64,000 bases of DNA from Imbricaverruca yamaguchii (Eukaryota; Arthropoda; Thecostraca; Neoverrucidae): the NCBI GenBank assembly GCA_034440575.1, contig JAOTOL010001465.1:970501-1034500 (forward strand), given 5' to 3'. A program made the translations under genes and the position numbers. Numbering within the stretch: position 1 is the stretch's first letter; every line of letters starts with the position of its first letter. Below, piece by piece: positions 23,447-55,349 of the stretch. The notes beneath the pieces are model-generated. The model did not search any database. It was not told the origin of the DNA and saw only the letters and a list, made by a program, of their open reading frames with translations.

Positions 23447-24403
23447 ATGGTTTCGACCAGGATGCAGGCACTAGAGGAAGAAATTAGGACCCTTAAGGCA
23501 GAGGTTTCCAACCTCAAGGCTGCCCTTGTTGCACAGGGTAGGCAAGATAAAGCAACAAGGGGTCAATCCGTAGCAGGGACATCATATGCCCAGGTGGTCG
23601 CAGGCCACCAGGTAGCTGAGGTTTCCCCTACTGTGGAGGTGGCTGGGATCTCTCAAGAGGGGAGTGTTAATAGTGTTAATAGTGAACAGAGGAGGGGTAG
23701 TTCTGGTAGGTCACAGGAGGGGAAGTGGCATGAGGTCAGGGGGTGGAGGATTTGGAGACGCGAACCTAAGGAAAGGGTCAGTGAGTGGCAGGTGGCAGGT
23801 GGTAGGAGCGGGAGGAAGTGTAGCCGACCGGCCCAGCGAGCAGGCATAGTAACAACAAATATGTTCCAGGCATTGGATGACTGCCCCCAGGATAGCAGTA
23901 GTAAGGAGTCAGTGCTGGTCATAGGAGACTCTCGTGTGCGTCATTTAGAGCGGGTATTTTGTAAAGGTAGGAGGGACAGGAGGTGCATCACCAGGCCTGG
24001 TGCCAAGGTGAAGGACCTGGTACCTGCGGTGGCACAGGTCACCAGTGATCACCAGTTTAACACAGTCATAGTGCATGTAGGGGTAAATAACATAGGTCAT
24101 ACTAGGAGCGAGGAGCTTCTGCGGGAGTACAGGGCCCTTCTGGCCACCCTGAAGGGTACCAATAGAGTGCTTGTAACAGGAATTTTGCCTAGGGCTAGAG
24201 CCTCCCCTGAGTGGAGCTCTAGGGCACTGGCAGCTAACACCAGGGTAGGAAAGCTCTGCCAGGAGCTAGGTTTTACATTTGTAGACGAGTGGAGCAGGTT
24301 TTATGCATCGTGGGACCTCTATCAGAGGGATGGCCTGCATTTTTCTGAGAAGGGGGTCCATGTGTTAGGCAAAGTATATGAGCATGTCCTTCAGGGAAAC
24401 TAG
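23447..24403 (+). CDS. CR1-like ORF1 protein with SGNH/GDSL esterase-like domain
   Basis: A 318-residue intact frame from ATG at 23447. The N-terminus (about residues 5-30, QALEEEIRTLKAEVSNLKAAL) is a short coiled coil suited to oligomerisation. A low-complexity Gly/Ser/Arg-rich linker follows. From about residue 153 an SGNH-type fold is suggested by VLVIGDSRVRHLE (block I GDS near residue 160), VIVHVGVNNIG (block III near 211) and DGLHFSEKGVHVLGK (block V Asp-x-x-His near 294). Esterase-like domains in ORF1 are known for several CR1/L2-clade elements, where they accompany the RNA-binding role of ORF1. The stop lies a few bases before ORF2 starts, consistent with a bicistronic element RNA. 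Confidence 0.85.
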   Translation: MVSTRMQALEEEIRTLKAEVSNLKAALVAQGRQDKATRGQSVAGTSYAQVVAGHQVAEVSPTVEVAGISQEGSVNSVNSEQRRGSSGRSQEGKWHEVRGWRIWRREPKERVSEWQVAGGRSGRKCSRPAQRAGIVTTNMFQALDDCPQDSSSKESVLVIGDSRVRHLERVFCKGRRDRRCITRPGAKVKDLVPAVAQVTSDHQFNTVIVHVGVNNIGHTRSEELLREYRALLATLKGTNRVLVTGILPRARASPEWSSRALAANTRVGKLCQELGFTFVDEWSRFYASWDLYQRDGLHFSEKGVHVLGKVYEHVLQGN

Positions 24404-24411
24404 GAAATGGG

Positions 24412-27400
24412 GTGGGGAGGGATGAAATTGCATTGCCAACTCAGGAATATTCCAATAGTGTCAGCCAAGGCAATAGAACCTCAAAGTCTGCAAATAGGGA
24501 CAGCAGCAACTCAAGGGGACAGAGTTATAGTTCATCTAGTGATAAAAGAACTCCTCAATATGAAAAAGCCAAAGGTGGTTATGGAGCATTTGTTAAGTGT
24601 ATGATGTTTAATGCTCAGAGTATCCGTTCCAAATTTGATGAGTTCAAGTGTTATGTTGCTGAGGAGGAACCGGATTTTGTTTGCATTACGGAGGCATGGG
24701 TCAGTGAAGGATATTTTGGAGATAACTTACAGGACTATGAGATCCAGGGATACAATATGTTTTCGTGCAATAGGGGGTCCAGCAATGAAAGGGGGTGGTG
24801 TAATGCTCTATGTGAATAGCTTATTCAGTTCTCAAAAAGTAGCAGGTGGGGATAAAAATGTGTCTGTGGAGTCCATTTGGCTTGATGTCACTGTGGGAAA
24901 AGGCAACAGCAATACTCTTAGGATAGGAGCTTTCTACCGATCAGGAACCCTGCCACATTCTCAGCAACTGGAGCTTGACAAGGTGATTTGTGAGGAAATC
25001 AGTAGAAACTTTAAGAGGAAGTGCCTTATTCTCGGTGACTTTAATCTAAAAGGTTATGAAAATGCTGGTGTTGGCTCCCCATCATGCAAAATGTTCAGGA
25101 AATGCCTTGAAGAGGACCTGTTCTTACACCAGTTTGTATCGGAACCTACCAGGCATGGTTCATTCTTGGACCTTGTATTCTCGGATTTAAGTGACTTGGT
25201 TCAAGACTTGACTGTAGGCGAAACTCTGGGAAAAAGTGACCATAACATAGTTAGATTCAAGGCACATGTAGGGGAAATTATCAAGGATAATTTGGTAAAG
25301 GTTCCAAATTTCAACAGAGCAGACTTTAACGGCATGAGAGCGGCTTTAAGTGCCATCAGATGGGAAGAAGAATTCTCCAATTTAAATGCCTGTGAAATGT
25401 GGGAAAAGTTCAAATCTTACTTAAAGGAAACTCAGATTAGACATGTCCCCCAAAAGCAAAGACGCAAAAGAAGGGTAGGAAAGCCAGCATGGCTTACACC
25501 AGACGTGATAAAAGCAATTAGGGCTAAGAAAACTGCATTTAGAGTTTTTAAAGAAGCCTCAAATGTCATTAATCTAAAGGCGTATCGAAAAGCTAGAGAC
25601 ACTGTGAAGCAAAAAACCAGAGCAGCAAAGCGAGCAAAGGAACTGGATTTAGCTAGAAACTGTAATGGGGACAGTAAAAAGTTCTTTAGTTTCTACAAGC
25701 TGAGTAAAGTTTCTAGCACAATTGGTCCACTGGAAGTAAACGGGACTACATTGGGTGAGGATAGTGAGATGGTTGAGGAGCTGAGCAAGCAGTTCAAATC
25801 AGTGTTTACATTGGAAGATATGACCAATCTGCCGACCGTACACCATAGTTCAGTTACATGGGATCTGACAAATGATGTTGATTTCATTGGTAGTGATGTT
25901 GTTTACAATCATATCAGGAAAATAAAGCCAAATAAGGCAGCAGGACCTGATGATATTTATGCTAGGGTGTTGCGGGAAACTGAAAAGGAACTGGCATTTC
26001 CACTTAGTATAATATTTTGTAGATCAGTTTCACATAATGAAATTCCAACCGATTGGAAAAGGGCAAATGTAGTTCCTATTTTCAAGAAAGGAGAAAGAGG
26101 GAAAGTTGAAAACTATAGGCCAATAAGTCTCACATCCCTAGTCTGCAAGGTACTCGAATCAATTATCAAGGATAGAATAGTTAGTTATCTGGAAGGTAGC
26201 AGATTGATTCAAGATACTCAACATGGATTTAGAAAAGGACGATCGTGTCTCACAAACCTCTTGGACTTTTTTGAACTTCGCCACAGAACAATTTGATCAG
26301 GGAAATCAGGTTGATGTAGCATATCTTGACTTTAGTAAGGCCTTTGACAAGGTACCCCATAAACGGTTAATGATACAGCTTCAGTCCCATGGTATTGCAG
26401 GTAGCATCTTAAAATGGATAGAGTTGTGGCTTTCAGATAGACAGCAAAGAGTGATGCTAAATGGTACAAAGTCATCATGGCAAAATGTTCTTAGTGGAGT
26501 CCCCCAGGGGTCAGTACTAGGGCCATTACTGTTCATTATATTTGTAAATAACATTGAAAGTGGCCTAAGCAGTAAAGTTTTGAAATTTGCAGATGATTTG
26601 AAGGTCTTTAGGGCAATAACAGGTCAGGATGAGCATATCTCGCTGCAAAAAGACTTAGACGAACTTGTGAAGTGGTCCGAAGAATGGCAAATGAAATTTA
26701 ACTTTGATAAGTGCAAAATCATGCATGTAGGTAAGCAGCATATGAAGGCTCCATACTTGATGGGTGGCCAAGTGCTATCAGTGACTCAACAGGAGAAGGA
26801 TTTAGGTGTTATTCTAAACACAAAATTGGGGGCATCAGAACAGACCAAGGAAGCCAGGAAGAAGGCACTGAGAATGCTCGGGGCAATAAATAGGAATGTA
26901 TCATACAGAAGTGAGGAAGTGATCAGGAAGCTTTACTGTGCATACGTCAGGCCACATTTGGAATACTGCATCCAAGCTTGGTCTCCTAGCTATGAAAAAG
27001 ATTGTTGGCTTTTAGAGAGAGTACAAAAGAGGGCTACAAAAATGGTTAATGGCATAAGCAACCTGGCATATGAGGAAAGATTGAAGAAATTGAATATGTT
27101 TTCACTTAGATATAGAAGGCTGAGAGGAGATCTCATCGAGGTCTTTAAATTTGTCAATGGTCTGGAGAGGGGATACCTTGGGGAAATGTTTGAATTTAAC
27201 AGAAATGATGCAATTAGAGGTCATAAATTCAAAATTAAAATTAACCACAGCAGAACAAGGTTAAGGCAAACTTTCTTCACCAACAGGGTAGTGGAACACT
27301 GGAACCAGCTGCCAGAAAACATCGTCAGTAGCAGCACATTGAACATCTTTAAAAACAGCATAGACAATCATTATAAGAATAGAGGGCTTGCTTTTCAGTA

Positions 27401-27416
27401 TTACAGGGAGGGCTGA
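24412..27416 (+). pseudogene. CR1-like ORF2: endonuclease and reverse transcriptase, two frameshifts
   Basis: Three consecutive frames make one protein. 24412 to about 24790 carries the start of the AP-endonuclease (MMFNAQSIRSKFDEF, CITEAWVSE). About 24796-26266 continues it (ILGDFNL, SDHNIVRF) and begins the reverse transcriptase (KPNKAAGPDDI, NYRPISLTSL, QHGFRKGRSC). About 26273-27416 has AYLDFSKAFDKVPHKRL, SGVPQGSVLGPLLF and the catalytic FADD at about 26587, then the C-terminal region to TGA at 27414-27416. The breaks coincide with a G5 run (24791-24795) and a T6 run (26267-26272), each one base too long for frame. All catalytic motifs I looked for are present. ORF2 makes target-primed cDNA and nicks target DNA. 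As given the sequence is non-coding; it may be intact in reality. Confidence 0.85.
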
Positions 27417-27526
27417 TTGGCAGATTTGGTGGGCAACTGGTTCAGTGTACAGAGTGCAACCAAGAAGGGCCCTTGTGGCTCAGAGTTGCACTAATCTTTT
27501 ATGTCTTTATGTCTTTATGTCTTTAC

Positions 27527-29651
27527 TGCTCCCCCACACACACATCCCCCCTTGTCACGCATCCCGAGTCAGATCTGTATCTTGGAAACTGCTGGGAGCA
27601 AGTGGTAATGATGGTAGGTCAGGTCAGGTCAGGTAGGTGGAGATAGAAGCAATCCTATTCACGGTACGCACAGGCACAAATACCGACTGACCTGGGGTCA
27701 TGGCACCAACAGACAGGCTGAAGTTCTTCCCTACACGCGTGAACACAAGGGGGCGGGTCCAGGTGATCGGGATGTGAGGGGGAGGGGCTACCGACAAACA
27801 GTGCAGTTTCCCCGAAAAATAACCCCAAATCCGCCCAACGTACACACGAAGACTGTAGCACAGTGTTGAGCGGTTGTCCGACGACCTTGCGGATAAAACA
27901 ATATTATCCTCCGGTTGGGGAGAGGGCATGTTTTGCCCACCCTCTCGGTCCTGATGGGGGTACATGGCCCCGTCGTTCCTTGGGTTCGCCGGCACATGGG
28001 TGGAACGGGAACGGAGTGCTTGGACAGTGGCTGTGGATAGTGGCTGTAGATGATTGGATTTTAGATGCAGGTCTACATCTGCCGGTGAACGGATCTAGCC
28101 CAGTGCTCAGCACACAAAAACATTCGTGAAGGAAAAATGGTGGAAATAACTGTTCAGTTTGCTTCTCGTTTTAAATGACACGGTGTATGCCAGGTGAAGA
28201 TCCCCGATTGAGACGAGAGCGGCGATGCTAATACGAGTGAGGCTACTATGTAGCATACTATTTACTCCTTTGTATTTAGCATGTAAATCATTTGTTTTTC
28301 ATAAGGTCTGCCCGACTCCTGTCATTTCCACGTTTGCTCTCTGCATTGCTTCTCCATGAAGACATCAGAAGTGAACATGAAAGGCCTGGGGATGACAGGA
28401 TTTAAAACCGAATGAGTTGAAGAACAGCCGAAAAGCTAGCCAACACGCATGTCTACATCGCTCCCAGTGTGCATGTGTTAATTTGGCTTCAATTTTTGTG
28501 TTAAAGCGAAAGAAGCACTTCACTGCCCTGGGAGGCCATTGCTGTAGGGACGGCTGAGAATGCAACGCTGACGTATGTCCTAATTGGTATCGATGTACCA
28601 CCGTGACACATTTACATACCAATGTATGGTCACTTCCTGGTGTGTTAATAAATTGCACGAAGATACATTTACTTGAAGAGTCGCTACTTCTCAGTGTGGT
28701 AATCGGCTGCCGGTGCGGTGTGTGCCGGAGAACCCTGCACCGTGCAGCACGCTGTCACAGCCGACCATAGCCGGAGGGCACGTGACCTGACCCGGTCCGG
28801 GATGTGGCGGACGACGGTCGACCCGTGGGAGCGTAGGGACCGCACAGGGTGCGTGAGGCCCGTCGGTGGTGACCGGCACATGTGTAACAGAGTTGCTAGA
28901 CACGTACTGTTTTAATCGTATAATGTCTAACTGTGGGTGTTGTGACCCCGTAAATCAGCCGACCTACCATGCCCAGACCTACCATACCATACCATGACCG
29001 CACAGGGTGCGTGAGGCCCGTCGGTGGTGACCGGCACATGTTGGATCGATTCAAGTGTGGCGCGAACTGCACGTCACCTGCCAAGTACTTGCCCCGCGTT
29101 CCGTTGATCTCACCTTCGCCTACGACTGCCAGACGACAATCGGTCACTATCGTGGGAGGGGGGCGTATCAGGGTTCTGCCGATTATACATGGCAGCGCAT
29201 GCATCGTCAATCGTCGGCATGACAACGCCTACGATAAAACGTCTTATCGTCGCCATTTATCACAGCCATTGCATACAATGAATCCCGCAAGCTTTATCGA
29301 TAACTGAACAATTCTTAGCAGCAAACCGAATTTCTAGGATGCATTAGATGAGCTCTAGCTAACAATCGAGAAGGGATGGCAAACCCGGATACCAAACTTG
29401 TCGGCACCAGGCATCTTCACCCTCGCGAGGGCTCGTGACAGTTGGAATAGAAACTGGTCCCCAGAACGCCATACACCTACCACCAGATCACTGCAACACG
29501 TCAACAGCACAACTGAACATCGCAGTCAGGGCATTGCAACGTACGAGCCTGAATCACCACGTGCTATTCACAACACTCAGCCTGCAGATACACCGCGCGT
29601 ATAATTCGCACAACCCACGTGTCGAACTACCGCAAATGAGGTACGAGTCAC
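27527..29651. other. Intergenic, no recognised gene
   Basis: Contains a short tandem AGGTC repeat at about 27618-27635 and a direct duplication of about 45 bp (28836-28881 and 28994-29041, core GACCGCACAGGGTGCGTGAG). No domain-bearing frame or splice structure was recognised. Confidence 0.5.
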
Positions 29652-29997
29652 GTGACCGGGCCACCGGGAGCGGACACCGGACCACCGGGAGCGGACACCG
29701 GACCACCGGGAGCGGACACCGGACCACCGGAAGCGGACACCGGACCACCGGGAGCGGACACCGGACCAGCGGAGCGGACACCGGACCAGCGGGAGCGGAC
29801 AGCGGACAAGCGGGAGCGGACAGCGGACAAGCGGGAGCGGACACCGGAACACCGGGAGCTGACACTGGACCAGCGGAGCGGACGCCGGACCAGCGGGAGC
29901 GGACACCGGACAAGCGGGAGCGGACACCGGACCACCGGGAGCGGACACTGGACCAGCGGAGCGGACACCGGACTAGCGGGAGCGGACACCGGATCTG
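29652..29997. repeat. 21-bp minisatellite
   Basis: About 16 units with core GGGAGCGGACACCGGACCA, with minor 20-bp and substituted units. Open frames across it on both strands are repeat artefacts. Confidence 0.92.
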
Positions 29998-30452
29998 CAT
30001 CAGTACCAGTATCATCAGCGCCTCCATAAACTTCGTCAATCATTCCCGAACGCAGTCAAATATGGCACGATGGTGCTGCCACCTATGGACCAGCTCATGA
30101 ACCACCAATGAAGTAGCTACCCGCAACCAATTATTGGGCAAAACGACAAGGGTGGTGGAGACCAAAAGCGGTACATATATACAATAATATTGTGTCGACA
30201 TATTTTTGTTAATTTGTTTTTATTCTAAATTTAATCCGAGTTGTAGCTGGGGTGGCTTCAGGAACCAGGGCTCTATTGTTAAGCAGAGCTTGTTGCGTGA
30301 ACCCTGGCCCCCACCACCCAATCCATGAACCCCAGTTCAACGGCAGAATTTAGAGCGAAAGTTTACCGTGCCGCCGATGCACCGACACGGCCGCCCGGTA
30401 GCTGGTCTCCGGCCTTATCGGGCCAGCTGCCAACTGACACTCCCGGCCGGGG

Positions 30453-30550
30453 GCAAAACCCGAGCGCGCGAAGCGACTCGAACCCTGCGCTGCCAGGACA
30501 GGGGAGACCAGTGCAGGCCAGCGCTCCAACCAACTGAGCTACCGGGGCGG
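30453..30550 (-). mobile_element. tRNA-like sequence, probable SINE head
   Basis: The minus strand has A-box-like TAGCTCAGTTGG (30541-30530) and B-box GGTTCGAGTC (30484-30475), about 57 bp from box start to box start, longer than in most simple tRNAs. An 18-bp segment CATGAGCTACCGGGGCGG at its 5' edge is tandemly repeated (about 30533-30588). I could not fold a convincing full cloverleaf. A SINE fragment is more likely than a functional tRNA gene. Confidence 0.4.
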
Positions 30551-30699
30551 CATGAGCTACCGGGGCGGCATGAGCTACTAGGGCGGCTCAGTTGGTTAGG
30601 CAGGAACGCCGCTGGAAGGAGCTCGATGAAAATTATAGTGCGAAAAGGGAAAAACTTCGCCAATCATCCGCCGCAGCACTCCGGACTCTGCTGGCACCC

Positions 30700-31190
30700 C
30701 ACCGGCACTCCTCCCTACACTCCTCCCGGCACTCCTCCAGACACTCCTTCTGGCACTCCTCCCTGCACTCCTCCCGGCACTCTTACCGGAACTCGTCCAG
30801 ACACCCCTCCCGTCACTCCTACCGGCACTCCTCCAGACACCCCTCCTGGCACTCCTCCCAGCACTTCTTCCGGCATTCCTCCCAGCACTCCTACCGCACT
30901 CCTCCATGCACACCTCCCGGACCCCCCCCCCCGACACTCCTCCCAGCACTCCTCCCGGCATCCTTCCCGGTTACCCTCCCAGCACTTTCCCGGCCCTACT
31001 CCCTGCATCCATCCCTGCACCAATGCCGGCACTTCTTCCGGCACTCCTCCAGGCACTCCTCCCGGTGCCCATCCCGGCACTCCTCCCGACACTTCTCCCG
31101 GCACCCCTCCCAGCACTTCTCTGGGCACTCACCCCGGCACTCCTCCCGACATTTCTCCCGGCACCAATCCCGACACTCATCCCGCCACTA
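30700..31190. repeat. Short-period CCTCCCGGCACT minisatellite
   Basis: Degenerate 12- to 15-bp units of the type CTCCCGGCACTC run for about 490 bp, giving Thr/Pro/Ser-rich open frames that are not genes. Confidence 0.9.
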
Positions 31191-31265
31191 TGGATATCAC
31201 GAGGTACAGTATCGCCAGGATATGTGTTGGGACTCAAAATTGGCACTCAGAATTCCGAAATCTAT

Positions 31266-31321
31266 CTTCTTTGTTTACTGGTTGGTTCACGACACACTTT
31301 ATGCACATTCACGGCTAATGG
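31266..31321 (-). mobile_element. SINE 3' body fragment
   Basis: The minus strand matches the tail of the SINE at 8002-8184, including CCGTGAATGTGCATA and GTGTCGTGAACCAACCA. It has no tRNA head and is therefore truncated. Confidence 0.7.
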
Positions 31322-32394
31322 CGTGAGGTCCAAACAGAGAGCAATCCGTCTCGCTCGGCGGCTATATAGCTTCAGGTGATCCGCCCTTGGCCACACGCCA
31401 GGAGACACGTCATCCTCACGCGGCTCTGAACTAACCAGAGCAATGCCCGGACTCGATGCACTACAGCAGCAGGTCAGACTGTATCAGACATTCCGTCAGC
31501 TCAGACACCTCTGAGCCTCGGCCCCGGTCGGCCGACTCTGCGACTGGCGACAGACACATTAACCCGAAACATGTTTACGTAAACTGAAACCACGCTGCCG
31601 CAGGCAGCCGGTAGTTCGTGGCGCTACGGCCCAGAACAGGCTGTCACATCATCATACACCCATGACGGCCACATCCGACCGTCAGACACTGACACGTCAA
31701 CTTCCGTCAGACACCAGAGACAGCGGCGTCCGCGGCGGTCGACAGCGGTCGACGGCGCCGGGGTTACTTGATCAGAGGGGAGGGGTCACAATAGACACTG
31801 GCATCGACAGCCCGGCTGGCGATGATTGCCGAGTTAGGAGCGACGCGACTTCCGTCGCAGTACCTGCCGCTACATAAACAGGGGGATTTCTGTGTTCCAA
31901 GTGTCCCCCACAGGAAGCTTTGCTACAAAGCACACATAACCGAAATACCCAGAATAAATAGCAAGGACGAAAATTGACAACACGGGAGCAATTTAAATTC
32001 GCGTCAGCTTTAATAATTTAGTTGGCGGTCACACTGGAGATACGACCCAATCCGGTCGCACTTGGTCCAGCTGGCCTGTGTCGGTGCTTACCGGTGTGGC
32101 TAGCGGTCGCAGTATGGTTGTTTCATGGAGTCGTGGGTAGTCGACGCAGGGTCGGGTTGCGATGACACGTAAGCTTGGTCAGTACCAGCACTGTCATCAG
32201 CAGAGGCGGCAGTGACGCCTCTGGGGACTTTCCACTAGCAGCTGCAGCAGCAGCTGCAGCCATGGGGAGCCTGCTGCAGCCGGGCTGCAGCAGTCAGGAA
32301 CAACTTGTAGGAGCATGCTCGAAAGTCGCCCACACGCCGCCAGCTGACAACACCTCTCACAATATTTGAGCGGAATTCCTCGTCGCATTTTTTT
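31322..32394. other. Intergenic, no recognised gene
   Basis: GC-rich sequence with a CAGCTGCAG-rich patch (32238-32296). No domains or splice structures recognised. Confidence 0.5.
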
Positions 32395-32720
32395 GGTTCA
32401 ATTCCCATCATACTCCCCGACCCCGTCCCATCCCGTGACTGAATCCCTGTCCAAAATCTCCGTCCTAGTTAGTCCCCGTCCCATACCTAGTCCAAGTCCT
32501 GGTACCCAATCCCGATAGTCCCAACCACAGTCGCCGTCCCAATCCCCGCCCCAAGCCCAGTCCTCGACCCGATCCCAATCACTGCTTAAAGCCGTGTCGT
32601 CGTCCCACTGTCAATCCCAATCCCAGTCACTGTCACCGTTCCAATGCTAATCCCTATTGCAATCACAGCCCTCGTTCCAATCCCATTCCCTCGCCCGATC
32701 CGAGTTCTCGTCGCAATTCC
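32395..32720. repeat. Degenerate TCCCRATCCC-type low-complexity tract
   Basis: Short, poorly conserved pyrimidine-rich units such as GTCCCAATCCC recur without a fixed period. Confidence 0.6.
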
Positions 32721-32879
32721 AATCCGATCGCGGTCCCTTCTGGTCGCCGGCGCCCTGCTGGTGCGGCTGTTTACGGGTCTGCGTCCGACGGGAATCCCCG
32801 CCCCGTGTCACACGGCGCCACCGGCTGCCGGCCGGAGGTCAAGTCCGGCTGGCTGTTTGGGGCTGTGTTCTCACACCGA

Positions 32880-33790
32880 CGTCTGGGTGTCGTGGAGGCG
32901 TTGGTGTCTGGTGACCTCGGGAGGGGTTGGTGTCTGGTGACCTCGGGAGGGGTTGGTGTCTGGTGACCTCGGGAGGGGTTGGCGTGTCCGTATCTGGTGA
33001 CCTCGGGAGGGGTTGGCGTGTCAGTGTCTGGTGACTTCGGGAAGGGTTGGTGTCTGGTGACCTCGAGAGGGGTTGGTGTCTGGTGACCTCGGGAGGGGTT
33101 GGTGTCTGGTGACCTCGAGAGGGGTTGGTGTCTGGTGACCTCGAGAGGGGTTGGTGTCTGGTGACCTCGGGAAGGGTCGGTGTTTGGTGACCTCGGGAGG
33201 CGTTCGTGTCTGGTGACCTCGAGAGGGGTTGGCGTGTCCGTGTCTGGTGACCTCTGGAGGGGTTGGCGTGTCAGTGTCTGGTGACCTTAGCATGGGTTGG
33301 CGTGTCAGTGTCTGGTGACCTCGGGAGGGGTTGGTGTCTGGTGACCTCGGGAGGGGTTAGTGTCTGGTGACCTCGGGAGGGTTGGTGTCTGGTGACCTCG
33401 GGAGGGGTTGGCGTGTCCGTGTCTGGTGACCTCGGGAAGGGCTTGTTGTCTGGTGACCTCGGAGAGGGGTTGGCGTGTCAGTGTCTGGTGACCTTGGGAG
33501 GGGTTGGCGTGTCAGTGTCTGGTGACCTTAGCATGGGTTGGCGTGTCAGTGTCTGGTGACCTCGGGAGGGGTTGGTGTCTGGTGACCTCGGGAGGGGTTA
33601 TTGTCTGGTGACCTCGGGAAGGGCTTTCCGTGTCTGGTGACCTCTGGAGGGGTTGGCGTGTCCGTGTCTGGTGACCTCTGGAGGGGTTGGCGTGTCAGTG
33701 TCTGGTGACCTCGGGATGGGTGGGCGTGTCAGTGTCTGATGACCTCGGCAGGGGTTGGCGTGTCAGCGTCTGATGAGCTCTGGGAGGATT
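32880..33790. repeat. 26-bp minisatellite upstream of the SRCR gene
   Basis: About 30 units with core GTGTCTGGTGACCTCGGGAG then GGGTTG. Some units carry an extra GCGTGTCAGT segment, making about 36-bp variants. Each unit contains TGACCT, the nuclear-receptor half-site in reverse. It ends about 520 bp upstream of the TATA box of the next gene. Confidence 0.92.
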
Positions 33791-34313
33791 CACTTGGCTC
33801 TGCGTGATGGCCAATGGCATGCCATGTTTAGGCCACAGCGGCGCCACTCAAGGCACTATAAACAGTCGTTGCATACATAAACAGTGCTAGTACGTGTCTG
33901 AAGTGAGGAAAGTATTCCACAATGACTAAAATGTTCGGCTTCTTACACTCAGTTTTTGCGACACATATTGGTACAAATCATGGCGAGAATCCATAGCTAG
34001 GACTACTTCAGATCGTAGAAGAAAGACAAACTATAGCCTTTATAATTACGAAGCACACACTTGCCTGTTGCAAATGCACTCAATTCCTGGAAATCCAGAT
34101 GCCGTTGTAAAGTTCCCCGGTTCAGGGCAGCATGATGGGCTGGAATGCTCCAGGCGAACCAGCTATGCCACGCAAGCTTCCGCCAGGGCCGTGTGGTGTG
34201 ATGGGTGGGTGGGGGGGGGGGGGAGGGGTCTGGTCGACATGAACGTCGCGGCCGGGGTTCCCCGGATCAACAGCGCTGCAGCAGTGCCATAAACACAGGC
34301 ATGCCACAGCCGG
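33791..34313. promoter_or_regulatory. Upstream region of the SRCR gene
   Basis: Unique sequence between the 26-bp array and the TATA box, including a G-run at about 34207-34222. I recognise no specific factor sites. It is assigned to the promoter by position only. Confidence 0.35.
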
Positions 34314-34320
34314 TATAAAT
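34314..34320 (+). promoter_or_regulatory. TATA box of the SRCR gene
   Basis: TATAAAT lies in a GC-rich context about 295 bp before the signal-peptide ATG. Transcription would start about 30 bp downstream, near 34345. No ATG occurs between there and 34609, which supports this promoter and start codon. Confidence 0.55.
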
Positions 34321-34361
34321 GCAGCCTGCGACGACACATATCGCCGGCCGACTCCAGCGCG

Positions 34362-34545
34362 CAACGTGAAGGCTGATCTCTGGCTCTCCGCCACGTGAAG
34401 GCTGATCTCCGACCGACTGCGCCGCGCCGCGTGAAGGCTGATCTCCGGCCCTCAGCAGCGTGAGGGCTGATCTCTGGTTCTCCGCCACGTGAAGGCTGAT
34501 CTCCGACCGACTGCGCCGCGCCGCGTGAAGGCTGATCTCCGGCCT
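34362..34545. repeat. Repeats in the predicted 5' leader
   Basis: Six copies of a CGTGAAGGCTGATCTC-like motif (one reads CGTGAGGGCTGATCTC) at irregular 28- to 36-bp spacing. A longer block around GACTGCGCCGCGCCGCG is duplicated. They sit between the TATA box and the start codon, so they would be transcribed. Confidence 0.8.
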
Positions 34546-34608
34546 ACCGCTTCAGTCGCACGGAGGCGGACGTCCTCTTGAGGCGGCCTCCGGCGGAATT
34601 GTCCGAAG

Positions 34609-55290
<20,682 letters not shown>

Positions 55291-55349
55291 TGGAGAAGTC
55301 AGCGCCGTCAGCTGTGCCTGATGCGTCCCTGATGTGCCGTTGGGTGCCG

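Larger units (their letters stand above)
22743..27526 (+). mobile_element. CR1-like non-LTR retrotransposon, nearly full length
   Basis: In order: two tandem 325-bp 5' units, ORF1 with an SGNH-hydrolase-like domain, ORF2 with AP endonuclease and reverse transcriptase, a short 3' untranslated region, and a 3' terminus made of 8-bp repeats (TTTATGTC, about 27500-27526). Short tandem repeats instead of poly(A) at the 3' end are known for CR1/L2-type elements. The 5' boundary is uncertain and may reach about 22560. I did not identify a target duplication. Only two single-base frame shifts break ORF2, so the copy is young or the shifts are sequencing errors. Confidence 0.88.

Noticed and set aside
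29554..30043. Overlapping frames over the 21-bp GGACACCGG repeat
   Set aside because: Open on both strands because of the repeat; no start context or domain.
30453..30550. Functional tRNA gene on the minus strand
   Set aside because: The box spacing is too long, I could not form a convincing cloverleaf, and the 5' edge is partly duplicated. SINE origin is more likely.
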